Shown: in pieces, positions 1 to 11,366 of the stretch | Position numbering within the stretch: the stretch's first letter is position 1 | Layout of the letters: every line of letters starts with the position of its first letter | DNA from: Fragum whitleyi | Taxonomy: Eukaryota; Mollusca; Bivalvia; Cardiida; Cardiidae | NCBI GenBank assembly: GCA_948146395.1 | Contig: OX411558.1 | Coordinates: forward strand, 33,961,350 to 34,025,349 | DNA length: 64,000 bases | Reading direction: 5' to 3' | Made by a program: the position numbers and the translations under genes | The notes under the pieces: generated by a model | Databases searched by the model: none | What the model saw: only the letters and a program-made list of their open reading frames with translations | What the model was told of the DNA's origin: nothing

Positions 1-86
1 AAACGATTTAAACAGCCGAAAGGAGGGAGCGTAGCGACCGACTGAGGCTGTTTAAATCGTTTAATTTTCAATTATTAGCGTTTAAC
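1..86. repeat. Junction hairpin, truncated at window start
   Basis: Bases 1-17 are the inner part of the left arm, 18-45 the loop and 46-86 the complete right arm of the same hairpin seen entire at 10294-10403. The window edge cuts the left arm, so the number of upstream copies cannot be judged. Confidence 0.9.
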
Positions 87-259
87 TGACTTAGTCTTTT
101 TCCCGCGCTTAATATTATTGACAGCACTTCGCTCGATTTACACGGGATAAGTCGGTTGAATTTATTAAAAAGTGAATATGGTGTTGTTGAAATATCCACA
201 TAAATACCGAGGCTTTCTAAAGAGCTTTTACCGACGATAAAAGACGCAGTATTGTCTGT

Positions 260-517
260 TTATATTGACCTGACAATAACCTCCGCTCTGTAGATGAACG
301 AATATACGATAAGTGTCCACTCTGTATTATAATAACGATTTACGGCATCAGATGTCATTAAAAGATTGTATGTTAAATTTGAATAAATGTGCCAGTAATT
401 GTTTTCAACTTTGTTCATATATGACACCAACTCAAATATTGTCATTGTCAGAGAAGGGCCTACTATAGGTGTATTCTCAAAACTGAGCTCTGACGTAGGT
501 GCCGAGTCCATTACCAT
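260..517 (-). other. Short open frame, possible captured receptor exon (copy 1)
   Basis: An 85-codon frame starting MVMDSAPTSELSFENTPIVG. The pattern of a small-residue stretch, then GPSLTMTIFELVSYMNK, then NYWHIYSN is reminiscent of the ANF-receptor ligand-binding fold of receptor guanylyl cyclases and related receptors. An AG dinucleotide upstream of ADIPMVMDS and an AG/GT step near the 3' end could be exon borders. This is pattern recognition only; no catalytic motif is present. It could equally be a chance frame. It lies about 2.2 kb from the pol relic on the same strand. Confidence 0.3.
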
Positions 518-824
518 GGGTATATCGGCTATATCTAAGCATCATATGATAGGAATTTAACCTGATCCCGCCACTCTTATTTTGAAAGTACATGTAGTGA
601 ATAAAACTTGCGATAACAGACTAGCAATAACTTTCCCTTGAAAGATAAATTGTTACTTTTTTAATGATTTATCTAAACCTGTTATATCTATTTCGCAAAT
701 ATGGTGCGGTAATCTAACGGTTAAAAGTAGATTTTACGGCTCACCTCACAAAATCTACCTATGGTATACTAATCATTACACATAGACATAGATATTTTAT
801 TAATTAAATATTAAGAAAATGTTT

Positions 825-1049
825 CTAGCTACATACAGAAGCAAAAATTTTCATAAAGGTTGAGTAAGCGATCCAACCACGGGTAGGTAAACCAGCCATT
901 GCGATATAACTGTAACAATGTTGAAATCGGAGTTCACATGCAAACAAAACGTCAGGCCATGTCACACCCAACCAGGTCCAAATCAGTATAGAACTTGTGG
1001 GGAATGCAACATATGCACGTGAATTACGATTTTCTCTTTTACTTTCCAC
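825..1049 (-). other. Unrecognised 74-codon open frame (copy 1)
   Basis: The frame reads MESKRENRNSRAYVAFPTSS and continues ILIWTWLGVTWPDVLFACEL. I do not recognise it. A diverged nucleotide relative of part of this segment is present at 53140-53230, where the frame is broken. The whole segment is deleted from copy 3. It may be a second captured fragment or chance. Confidence 0.2.
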
Positions 1050-1240
1050 CTGCTTGTTGCATATTAATGAGGGGGTAGAGTTTAGTATTTACGCATGCGT
1101 GGAATAACAAATAAACCTTGACGTTTAAATGAAATAATGATCAAAATAAACCTAAGCTGGGTAGTTTATGGAAAATAAACCATCAAAAATTTTAAAAATC
1201 CAGCATTCTGATTGGATGATAAAGTAGGACAAAGACTAAT
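1031..1240 (+). repeat. Dispersed repeat also found at 53210-53440
   Basis: It contains TACGCATGCGTGGAATAACA, a run of ATAAACCTTGACGTTTAAAT, and a stretch ending in GATTGGATGATAAAGTAGGA. The same blocks occur in the same order and orientation at 53210-53440 with about 10-15 percent differences by eye. The second unit carries it at about 11348-11557; copy 3 has lost it. Confidence 0.8.
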
Positions 1241-2670
1241 CGGCCTTCTACATGGCTATAATGGAATTTTATCCACAAAAATCGTTCTAGAAGTATAGCA
1301 AATGAACAGAAAGATCGCTGTTGGCGAAATAACGCTGCATTTATAATGCGACGTGCTTAACATACAACCAAAATTTTCCTAAAATCGAAAATATTCTTTA
1401 AGTGTTCTTCTAATACAGCGAATACACAGGGGAGAATTGGGTTTCTATTGAAACCTTAGACAGTTCCGCAAATGAAAGGATATGTGATGACAAATTACGT
1501 AAAGTGATAACATACCTCGTTGAAAGCTGAAAATTGTTAACTAAGCGGTGAAAATAGCGCCACTTTTTTCATGTTCAACATCAATGGTAGTCACGCGATT
1601 CCCCGCATTGATATACAAATCATGCGGAAATTGTTCAATATCATATATGACGGAAAAATGTAATGAAATAAATCTAAGCAAATGAAATTATGTTTTTTCA
1701 ACAAAAACACATGATTTTTTGGTAGTATCGTTTAAATGTGGGTGCGGATAATACAATGAAGAGAGCAATTTTCATCTGTTTATACTGAAACTCTTTTTTT
1801 TTCTCTGAAAATAATTTGGAAAAAATTGGACAAATCTTTGATCTTTTATTCTTTTATTAAGTAAAAAGTTTGAATTTTCAAAATACTTTTCGTTATATAA
1901 ATTAGATCGGCATTTCCAAGAATCGAAGTGTTGGAAGCACTGGTTGTAGCTTTTTTTTCTGCTGAGTATTACGCGTCAAAAATTAATGATATTTACGTAA
2001 TTTTCAACTTATTAAATGTTTAATCCTACAGTTTTTAATTTTATATCCAATTGAATTATATTCCTGGTCCACAAATAATAAGTACAATAATATCCGAATT
2101 CAAAATTAAACAAGAAATCCCCCTTTAGTTTAACACTGTATTACTGAATGAAGTCATAAGTATAACCGTAGTGAATAAAGAATGCTGGAGGAATCCCTTT
2201 ATATAACAAACTAGAATAGGATAGAACATTAGAAGACTCTAGAGTTTGAATCACTTTCTAAAAGTCCTTTCTAGAAAGATCTCAAATATTCTGTCTACAT
2301 ACATGTTTACAAAACAGTGTCAAGGGATCGGAAATTTGCCAGAATAATTCTAAAAATAGACACGGGAAAAACCATTATACATCTTACATTCATACAAGCA
2401 TAACACTTTCCCCATTGAAAGACAAAAGGGTTATGAAATAAATCTTTCTTTTGGCATTATCTTTAGCATATACAATGATAATATACTTCACACAATTGAT
2501 AATATCATGATTCGCTGAAACATTTCAGCACATCTAGCATGTAAAAACAAACAATTTTTCATCAAAAGAAATGAAAAGGAGTTTTATATATGCAAACATT
2601 CATACATATATACAAAAATAATGAAATGTAACTGTTAAATTCAATTTGAGGTATTAAAGATTAGACAATT
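1240..2670. other. Unit segment left of RNase H, no gene recognised
   Basis: AT-rich with no supported coding region. A minus-strand frame in copy 3 (21707-21943, FISLHFSVIYDIEQFPHDLY) is cut by a stop in copies 1-2 and followed by a donor-like CGAG/GTATGT, so it might be another captured exon piece; support is weak. The 3' LTR of the retroelement would be expected here after the RNase H stop, but I could not identify one. Confidence 0.4.
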
Positions 2671-2677
2671 TCAAATT

Positions 2678-3760
2678 TTAGACTCTTGACAGAGCATCTG
2701 GTATTATTTTGTCTTTTCCTTGAATGTGTCTTAAATCAAGATTAAATTCTTGAAAATTAAATTCATTAATTCTCCACCACATTAATGTCAGGTACTTACA
2801 TTTAAGTTTGTGAAGAAAACTAAAGCGATTGTGATCACTGAATACAACTATAGGAGAAGCTGCTGATGTTAAATAAACTTAAAATAATGGATTGCCAAAA
2901 TCAGAGCAAGACATTCTTTTTCAATGGTGGAGTTGGTTTTCTGATGTTTGTTTAATTTTTTAGAAGAACAACACAACAATCTGGGTGATCAATACCGTCA
3001 TCGTCTTCGACAGCACCAATAAACACATCATCAACAGCTAATTTGAAACATTTGTCAAAATCAGGTACTAAAAGAACTGGTGTGCTCTTAAGTATGTCTT
3101 TTAAGCGATCAAAGGTAACTGCCTTAGACAGTTTTAATCCATTCCGTTTTTCTATAACAAATTTGTTAAAGGCTCATCTACTATAGAAAAATTCTTACAA
3201 AACTTTCTATAGTAGCCAGTCATACCAAGAAATCGCATTAGTTGCATTTTATAAGCAGGCACAGAAAACTCAGAGAAAGCATTTGGCCTTAGATTCTAAA
3301 GGTTTGACTTGACACACACGATGTCCTAAGAAAGTAACAGTAGCATGACAAAATTCTGTTTTTCCACGATTCACAATTTTGCATCACTGAGACGGTCGAA
3401 GGATTGTTTGATTCTTTGAAGGTGGTCACTCCATGTGTCTGTGTAGGTGATGACGTCGTCGATGTATGCGCCACAGCCATCTTAGCCAGCTATAACCATA
3501 TTTACAAGCCGCTGAAACGTCGCAGGAGAATTTTTCATCCCAAATGGCATAACTTTGAACTGGTACAGCCCAGTTGGAGTAGCTCCTTTAGCTCTATCAG
3601 TGAGCGGAACTTGCCAGAATCCTTTGAGAAAGTCAAATTTGGTGACATATTTAGAATTACCGACTTTGTCAATACAGTCATCGATTCTTCGTATTGGAAA
3701 AGAGTCAATTTTTGTCACAAAGTCCACATTCTGTATGTTCCATTTGTTTTTTGAACTAAT
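2678..3760 (-). pseudogene. Ty3/gypsy RT core and RNase H relic (copy 1)
   Basis: Read on the minus strand, the RT core shows FPIRRIDDCIDKVGNSKYVT, KFDFLKGFWQVPLTDRAK, VMPFGMKNSPATFQRLVN and, after a stop, AYIDDV, which is the RT active-site block. A frameshift follows, then TEFCHATVTFLGHRVCQVKP, MRFLGMTGYYRKF (thumb), a degenerate RNase H, and the C-terminal signature LRHIQGKDKIIPDALSRV with a stop at 2678. These blocks are typical of Ty3/gypsy pol. The TAA at 3482-3484 replaces the Tyr codon kept in copy 3. Several frameshifts and stops make it non-functional. RNase H is the last pol domain here; no integrase follows it. Confidence 0.9.
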
Positions 3761-6700
3761 ATACATGGTGAACTGTAATAGTCCATGAGTCAGAATAATT
3801 TTGTAGACCATATTTTTCTGAAAGTCCTTGGCATGTAGATTATTTTGAGACATGTGAGTAGGGCTTTTGTAAGAAACGCTTCTTTAAAGTCCCCCACAAA
3901 ATTTTGAAATTGAATTCTAAAAGAGAGTCCAAAAAAATTGATGTCAAAATGACAAAAAGTTAACTTCATATACAAATATTTGTGTTGCTGATTAACTGTA
4001 GAGTCCATTTATGGATTTTATTTAAGAATCTGGTCATCTTAAGAGTCATAATAAAATACGTTACCTTTAAATTTCATAAAACCTATGAATATAGAAATAA
4101 ATTGTCTATTCCTGCCTCACTGGGAATTTTGTTAACATTGCCTGTTTGATAGTCCGTGGTATATAGAAAATTTTGAGACTTGTAAGAACTCTGACAAGTG
4201 GGGCGTTTGTGAGCTGCCCCATTTGAAGGATTGGTAACAATGCTTTTCTAAAAGCTTATGCAATTTTGAAACTTGTTAGCAGTCTGGCCACTGGAGCAAA
4301 TGCGAGATACGTTACTTTAAAGAAAGCAACCCATAAAATTTTCATAAAACAATTTCAGTTGTATGTCTTGTTATAGAAATTACCTGTCAATTAGTAAAAA
4401 TTAAATGATATTGTGTTTTGTTAATGATATTTGTGATTCTGGAGGTATTTGAAGCCCATTTACATTATGACTTGAAAAATATAGCTCTTACAAGCAATGC
4501 ATGGGAGTAAAATATGTTAGATTTTAAATTCAATTTAATTTTTTCAAAAGCAATGTTTTATTCATCAATTCTCCACTGAATGTTTTGTTTACTTTGTTTT
4601 CTATAAGCTTCTCTCTTTTGGGATATTTTATTTTTTTATAGCTATTTGCAAAATACGTTACGCTAATGTAACCAATTTACCCATCAATTACCATATGCTT
4701 TTTCATATCTCATCTGATTGCATTTATTGTAAAATCCCTCATTGTATAAATCAACTATAAACTATAAATGTTTAAAGTATTTTCAAGGTATCAATATAAA
4801 TTTTAATCATTTCAAGACTCATTGTGGTTTTAAAAGCGTGCAAAATACGTTACCACTTATTTATAGGTATAATTTTTATTGAGTCGCTATCATTTTTTAA
4901 GGAAATGCACTTAATTCAATGTTGAGGCAGCTTCCAAACACAATATTGAGGCAGCTTATGGTTTCTTCTATGTTTGAGGTTTTTTTTTTTCTCACATTTT
5001 TAGATTAAAACACAAATTATATATATGTTACTTCTGATGATAAGAGACCGTTTTCTTACAAGTATTATATTCAAATGAATAGAACATTGCCATGTACATT
5101 TTGATTTAGATTTAGCTATCAAAGAGAGTAATATATGTTACATCTAAAAGATCTTTTTTTTAGAAAATCAAACATAATTGCTGCTCCCAAAGGACAATAA
5201 GGGGCACATCAATTCTCTTGAACATGATTACTTTATTAGAAAGTAAAGATTTTTGTGAAACAAAGATGCTTAAAAAATGCTTTACTTTGAACTAGATACA
5301 AACTACAAGTACTTTTTATGCAGAAAGAAACATGTCTTAGAGAGAATTTGCGCTTCTTTTATAATTTACATAGTGAAGCAATAAAAGAATTATGATAAAT
5401 TGCTTAGGCAATAGGATTCCATCAATATCAAGAACTCAACCAAATACAACCCAAGACTTGATACATAAAAATAAGAATATTGAATGATGGGTCTATAAGT
5501 CGCATGCTTTAGCTGTTTTGAGCTTTATAGGTGTTTTTGTGTAAATGGCTGGTGATTTGACATTCCTGTTTGACATTCCTGGCTGACTTTCAATATATAT
5601 GTACATGAAGTTTGTGTTGAAGTAGGGAAAAGAATCGAAGAATGACCATTCTAATTAAAATACTCATGGTTCTTCGGCATAACTCTTAAATTTTTCTCAT
5701 GTACAAGACTCTTCTAATAACTAATTAGTTTTATTCTAACCACTTGGCAAACGTTCCAGACAAACAATTGGAAAACATGCAGTAAAACAAAAAAAAATCC
5801 ATCTTAATCAAAGAGAAACAATAATTTTGATTTAAATGGCTACAGTATTGACACTGTAGTGCATTTACGATAATTGCAACTTGTTTCATACAAATGGTAC
5901 CATACGTTACTAGATAATGACCATCAGTATTCTGATTCAAAACATTTATAGGCAACGAAAAAACCAATGCATGAAAAGTAGAGATAAATGATAAACTTGT
6001 TTAAGTGACTAGGTAATTTTGAAAAAAGTTTCAATTGATTAATTTTTTTAGCTGTCATGCTGCATTGTATGATAGATAGATGTGTAAGCACTGAACAGAT
6101 ATATCCCTATGATGAAATTAAACAACAGGTATAGTACAACACAAAGTACATATCCGTATCTATTTAAAAGCCAGTATGTTTATTGAATATTTCAAGGTAT
6201 TTCCATTTCAGCAATTGGATATACATGTACAAATGATTTGGCTATTTCAAAATTATGATCTCAAATCTTGTTATCAAATTTTTAACTTTGTGAGTTGGGA
6301 TACTACTAATGATACTAACTTTAATTTGTTTGATTTATCGTTTACATTAAAAGACAATATGTAAATACTAGCATTAAATAAGAATTTTCTTCTTGGCTGT
6401 TCAAAGATATAACAATGACATCTCAATTTAGGTCTAAATTTTAATACTTTGATCTTTTGTTGGTCACCAATTTGCTTTCAGCACCGAAGCATTTACTAAG
6501 ATACAGAACTGAGAGCTATAAATCTTAGGAATTTTCACCCTTATTGATGTAAAATAAAACAGTTAAAACGGGTTTTGGTAAAATATTTTGAGGTAACGTA
6601 TGTTACAACATTCCTTTAGAGACAAAAGCATTTGTTGTTATAAAGATATCAGTTATAAATGATATTCTTGTTTTATTATGCATGATCAGAGTAGTAAATT

Positions 6701-7240
6701 GTACCTACCATTCTCCTTTCTTTTTATGAACTGCATATGAAATTACATTGTATAAAGGGTTTGAAAGGACATGCGCTCAAATCTTTTAATTTCTACGTAT
6801 AAAACACGTAATATGCAGGCCAAAATGAACTATGTAAATATGAATTCATCATATTATCGTGTGAACTTTGCCAACAAATGTTGACTATTTTTGGCGCCCA
6901 AATAATTTTGTAATTGTAACGTATATTTCACGTATTTTCCTGAATCAGACAGGATTCTGTGGATGTTTTATCACTCATGCTCAAGAATCATGTATGAGAA
7001 AGTAATAAAAATCGCAATTTGCCCAAAAAAAATTCACAAAATGGGAGCAAAATGTAGCATTTAATAAGAATCTAGGGTGGGTTATTTCAAAGTTACGTAT
7101 CTTACAAAAGCCCCACTCGCCAGAGTGCTAACATGTCTTTAAATGTTGCTTGTACATGTACCTTTCTGAAAATCATAGTGTACAAAATTCCCCCGGGGGG
7201 GGGGGGGGGAACAGGGGTCCCAGTAGCCCATAGTCTATAA
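3761..7240. mobile_element. About 3.5-kb non-coding insertion splitting RT (copy 1)
   Basis: The RT N-terminus ends near 7241 (FIEPSQSN block) and the RT core resumes near 3760, so about 3.5 kb is inserted. The two edges are imperfect inverted repeats: plus-strand 3790-3895 (ATTTTGTAGACC, TTCTGAAAG, GACATGTGAGTAGGGCTTTT) resembles the reverse complement of 7085-7195 (ATTTTGTACAC, TTTCAGAAAGG, GCGAGTGGGGCTTTTGTAAG). Further related blocks at 4170-4215 and 4265-4325 suggest subterminal repeats. I see no transposase, so it is probably non-autonomous. A C-run/G-run lies at the right edge. Confidence 0.72.
4053..7105. repeat. Array of ATACGTTAC-type motifs within the insertion
   Basis: On the plus strand the motif AATACGTTAC or a close variant occurs at 4053-4064, 4306-4315, 4650-4661, 4842-4853, 5021-5031 and 5131-5141 (ATATGTTAC variants), and 5901-5910. 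In the right part the orientation is mixed or reversed: GTAACGTATGTTAC at 6593-6606, GTAACGTATATTTC near 6917, and GTTACGTATCTTAC near 7092. A 9-mer recurring this often and switching orientation towards the other end resembles subterminal protein-binding sites. This is inference. Confidence 0.6.
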
Positions 7241-7580
7241 TTACTTTGGCTGGGTTCAATGAAATCATGCTCCAATAAGTAATTCACTTCATCTTGAAGG
7301 GATTTTTGTTTCACTGGATTCATTCTATAAGGATGCTGTTTTATTGGTAGAGAATGACAATGACATCATGATATATTTTATAAGTTTAAGGATTTAAGGA
7401 ATCAAGCGTTCATATTCATTAATCAACTGTTTCAGCTCTTCTCGTTGAGATGGCTCCAAATGTACTAGTTTGAGGTCAAGATTCTTGAGTATTTCAGAGT
7501 TCTCAAGTTTAGGTGGACCAGGAACAGATTTTTCACTAAAGTCTGAACTAACTTCTGATTCTATCACTTTTGATTCTTGT
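7241..7580 (-). pseudogene. RT N-terminus and integrase-RT linker (copy 1)
   Basis: On the minus strand, VPGPPKLENSEILKNLDLKL, an EPSQREELKQLINEYERL block and a YHDV block are followed by MNPVKQKSLQDEVNYLLEHD and FIEPSQSN. This is the start of a Ty3/gypsy RT. It lies directly downstream of the integrase C-terminus, which fixes the domain order integrase then RT. Broken by stops and frameshifts. Confidence 0.82.
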
Positions 7581-7640
7581 TTACATCTGTTACTGGTTTT
7601 GAAATAGAGTTATCTCTGTCAAAACACTTTTTTAACATGT

Positions 7641-8800
7641 TCACATGACACATTTAGTTATTTTCACGCCTTCCAGGAGTATTGATAAATAATTCAAATC
7701 ATTTGTTTTCTTAGTATACAGGCCATAATATCTTGCCTGTAAGGGTCGGCCAGGTATTGGTAAAAGAGCAAGGACTAGCAACCTCACATGCCCTAGATAG
7801 TTTAATTTTAAAGTCAGAAACATATTGTAACAAGTTCAAGAGTGATTCAATATCAGCAAGAAATTTCTTTTTTAAGAGTGTTAATGGCCCACGAACAGAA
7901 TGACCACAAAGTAACTCAGAGGGGCTAAAGCCAAGAGATTCTTGAACAGATTCTCTGACTGCAAATAAAAGTAAATGAATACCTTCATCCCAATTTTTCT
8001 CAGTATCAAAACAATATGACCTCATCATAATATTCTTCAGGGTCTGATGAAATCTTTCTAAAGCACCTTGACTCTCCGGGTGATGACCGATATTGCTCGA
8101 TACCAAATTCATGCATAACTTGCTGGAATATGCCTGACATGAAGTTTGTTCGTTGATCAGACTGAACTGATTTTTGAAGGCCAACAAAAGAAAAGAATTG
8201 CCTAAATGTTTATTATAGAAATTACTTCTGGAAACACATATTCAGAACCTGGCTTAGTTTTCGGTAAAGGACCAACGCAGTCTATAATTATCCGACTGAA
8301 AGAGTCATCGAAAGCTGGAATGGGTTATAACCTTGCTTTTGGAATAGATTGGTTAGGTTTCCCTACCATTTGACAAATGTTGCAATTTTTACAATATTTG
8401 GAAACGTCCGATTTAAGTCCTGGCTAAAAAATGAATCTTTATCTTGTGATAAGTCATCATCAGCCGGGACATCATATGGTCGCCAATTTCTCATCAGAAT
8501 AACATTATTTTTATAGTAACAAACATGATTCTAAGACATTTCTTTTACGGGTAGTGCCCTATCAGTTACTTTTGAAATCTCAGTGTCATTTTGCTGTTCC
8601 TGGATTAGCCGTGACATTGAATGCGTATCATGACCTTGATCATTTGACCTTGAAAATGACTGACAAAATTTTGACGAGTCTGTCTGAGTATCAGGCAGAC
8701 TAAGATAAAGACTTTTTAATCTCGTCATTGAAATATTGACCAACAAAAGTATCCGTTAAAGGTGGCAATGGACAGCGGCCTCCCGACTCTATAAACCGGG
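7641..8800 (-). pseudogene. Ty3/gypsy integrase relic (copy 1)
   Basis: On the minus strand, a pre-integrase region (MSRLIQEQQNDTEISKVTDR) is followed by the zinc-finger region, CKNCNICQM, then IIIDCVGPLPKTK (first catalytic Asp), FSLINEQTS (second Asp region, where the usual Asp is changed), and HHPESQGALERFHQTLKNIM with the catalytic Glu. The C-terminal part LFAVRESVQESLGFSPSELL and RPLQARYYGLYTKK follows. Stops and frameshifts are present. A deletion of about 103 bp at 8451-8453 removes part of the zinc finger. It sits upstream of RT, not downstream. Confidence 0.88.
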
Positions 8801-8809
8801 AGTTGGGTT

Positions 8810-9743
8810 TCGTTCATTATACGGCACTTTTTGCGCGTTTTTTCAAAAGACCGGTTTTTGAAAGATTCTACTTAATTATATGCAAATAACGTAGAATAAT
8901 GATGATAAAACTTCATAATTGAGCTTCTTTTCATCATTTGATATTAATTGAATGACTGGATCATTAAAAATAACAATAAAACTGCGTTAAAACCGTCATT
9001 CGATTAGGGGGGACACTATGACATACTGAGAGAACGTGTGAGCGACATAAAAAAAAGGTTATTGTGAAAGACATTTTTTCCCCATTTTTTTCCTTGGACT
9101 TAAATTATCATGGATATTTTTTCATATTTAAATAAAATAGTATTCGGATAACACATAATCCGAATAGTTGGTTACTTATTTAATTGATTTTGAGCTACGA
9201 AACCAGACACTTCTAATAAGAGTTCAGTGCTGATGTCACTTGTTTTGTATTACTTTGAAGATTCTTGTGAAACTATTTGACCCTTTTAATACTGCAGTAT
9301 AAAATGCTAAATATACAGAGATATTAATCGAAAAAGAAGTCCCAAAATTTGTGCGTTGAATAATATGTTTCATAATAAACTCTCAATTATGTACTTGAAT
9401 ACTTGTTTTTATAACTAATCATAATTACATTTGTAGTTTGAAAGCAAAATATTAAGCGGATTAATGCAAAATTGACTTTATTGTCATGCGTGAAAGGAAG
9501 AGTATCCGAACATTTAAGAAACGATTTTGAATATCATAGGCTCTAAAAATCCACCAATTTTAATGTAAATTACAGCCTAGAGAACATTCTTACTGTAATC
9601 AGAAAAGGAATCTTCCATAACTTGTCAATATGATATATTCTTTCGTTAGCTAAATAAGCTTAAACTGTATTCCAGTTGTCATATTGATGACGTTATATAT
9701 GGACCCAGACACGGATCTGAGATGGGCGACCTTTTTCAAAATA
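8810..9743. other. Non-coding part of unit, right of integrase
   Basis: AT-rich sequence without a supported gene. The first 210 bp is shared by all three copies; from 9019 onward only copies 1 and 2 have it. Holds TTATACGGCACTTTTTGCGCG at the start and short AT runs. The equivalent in copy 2 is 19225-20160. Confidence 0.6.
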
Positions 9744-9744
9744 A

Positions 9745-9890
9745 TACCCATTCTCTGTAACGACTTAAACTATTTTGGCACACATGGTCTCCGATTTTGA
9801 TAAAATTTTATATACAAGGAGGGAATAATGAAAAGAGAAGAAATTGACCAAAAAATGTTTTTAGATCATCTGGATACCACGCTCCACGAT
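9745..9890 (+). mobile_element. Left-end fragment of the TTAA-type MITE (copy 1)
   Basis: It begins TACCCATTCTCTGTAACGAC and continues TTGGCACACATGGTCTCCGA, matching the left end of the complete MITE at 58744-59771. Homology fades just after CATCTGGATACCACGC, where the complete element has its first X-box palindrome. The palindrome is degraded here. The left flank is ATAA, not TTAA, so this is an old or truncated copy. Confidence 0.82.
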
Positions 9891-10293
9891 TTATTTATTT
9901 ATTTGTTTTTTTTTATTATTACTTTTTGCAAGAACACATTTCCTTGTCTCAGTGTGTTAATTACGATATGATGGTAATAATGTTTTATACAAATAAATTT
10001 ATATAATATATATATATGGTATCTAATTAATTTACTATTTAATCAACAGATTCTCACATTTTTTTCTATTTTTTAACAAGATAAACAAGATATATATATA
10101 TATATGGATTGTCCAACAAACTTTCCCATCGTCCTCATCAACAAGATTGTTTCTACCCGCTTTGTCTGTCAAAGCTTAAAGATCTAGCACTTTAACCGTG
10201 TTAAACATAATGTACAAAGAGATTTAGCGTGTCTGACACCGCGTGTGTCTAACATCATTTTCGTGAATACGCTTAAACAAGATATAAGTAATA

Positions 10294-10403
10294 GTTAAAC
10301 GCTAATAATTGAAAATTAAACGATTTAAACAGCCGAAAGGAGGGAGCGTAGCGACCGACTGAGGCTGTTTAAATCGTTTAATTTTCAATTATTAGCGTTT
10401 AAC
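10294..10403. repeat. Junction hairpin with perfect 41-bp arms
   Basis: The left arm (10294-10334) and right arm (10363-10403) are exact reverse complements, including the outer GTTAAACGC and GCGTTTAAC ends. The 28-base loop (10335-10362) is GC-rich and contains GGAGGGAGCGTAGCGACCG, which contrasts with the AT-rich arms. Such a structure can be a foldback element or fused inverted ends of a DNA element. There is one per unit. No open reading frame lies in it. Confidence 0.95.
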
Positions 10404-10576
10404 TGACTTAGTCTTTTTCCCGCGCTTAATATTATTGACAGCACTTCGCTCGATTTACACGGGATAAGTCGGTTGAATTTATTAAAAAGTGAATATGGTG
10501 TTGTTGAAATATCCACATAAATACCGAGGCTTTCTAAAGAGCTTTTACCGACGATAAAAGACGCAGTATTGTCTGT

Positions 10577-10834
10577 TTATATTGACCTGACAATAACCTC
10601 CGCTCTGTAGATGAACGAATATACGATAAGTGTCCACTCTGTATTATAATAACGATTTACGGCATCAGATGTCATTAAAAGATTGTATGTTAAATTTGAA
10701 TAAATGTGCCAGTAATTGTTTTCAACTTTGTTCATATATGACACCAACTCAAATATTGTCATTGTCAGAGAAGGGCCTACTATAGGTGTATTCTCAAAAC
10801 TGAGCTCTGACGTAGGTGCCGAGTCCATTACCAT
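10577..10834 (-). other. Short open frame, possible captured receptor exon (copy 2)
   Basis: Same 85-codon frame as in copy 1, with identical predicted protein. Confidence 0.3.
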
Positions 10835-11141
10835 GGGTATATCGGCTATATCTAAGCATCATATGATAGGAATTTAACCTGATCCCGCCACTCTTATTTT
10901 GAAAGTACATGTAGTGAATAAAACTTGCGATAACAGACTAGCAATAACTTTCCCTTGAAAGATAAATTGTTACTTTTTTAATGATTTATCTAAACCTGTT
11001 ATATCTATTTCGCAAATATGGTGCGGTAATCTAACGGTTAAAAGTAGATTTTACGGCTCACCTCACAAAATCTACCTATGGTATACTAATCATTACACAT
11101 AGACATAGATATTTTATTAATTAAATATTAAGAAAATGTTT

Positions 11142-11366
11142 CTAGCTACATACAGAAGCAAAAATTTTCATAAAGGTTGAGTAAGCGATCCAACCACGGG
11201 TAGGTAAACCAGCCATTGCGATATAACTGTAACAATGTTGAAATCGGAGTTCACATGCAAACAAAACGTCAGGCCATGTCACACCCAACCAGGTCCAAAT
11301 CAGTATAGAACTTGTGGGGAATGCAACATATGCACGTGAATTACGATTTTCTCTTTTACTTTCCAC
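11142..11366 (-). other. Unrecognised 74-codon open frame (copy 2)
   Basis: Identical to the frame at 825-1049 in copy 1; no independent evidence of function. Confidence 0.2.

Larger units (their letters stand above)
1..9018. repeat. Tandem array copy 1 (partial, cut by window start)
   Basis: First of three head-to-tail copies. It matches copy 2 almost base for base at an offset of about 10,317 up to position 8451. A deletion of about 103 bp in copy 1 at 8451-8453 then raises the offset to about 10,418. I saw only scattered single-base differences and homopolymer changes, so this duplication is young. I place the copy end at 9018 because copy 3 is homologous only up to the equivalent base (28316) and then continues into different sequence, which suggests the duplication breakpoint is there. 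The window starts inside the left arm of the junction hairpin, so the array probably extends upstream. Confidence 0.93.

Noticed and set aside
3289..3480. Minus-strand frame starting MAVAHTSTTSSPTQTHG
   Set aside because: It is the RT active-site region (AYIDDVITYTDT) read one base out of frame.
3404..3788. Two plus-strand open frames (3404-3754 and 3555-3788), repeated in all array copies
   Set aside because: They are antisense to the RT core, whose minus-strand reading carries the conserved gypsy motifs; they are shadows.
7189..7209. C/G homopolymer run (also 17505-17524, 57740-57756, 60955-60976)
   Set aside because: Lengths differ between otherwise identical copies, so these are replication slippage or sequencing artefacts. 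The proline runs they encode are not meaningful.
1..10317. Helitron as the source of the array unit
   Set aside because: I saw no TC...CTRR ends with a 3' hairpin at the unit or breakpoint edges and no Rep/helicase motifs.
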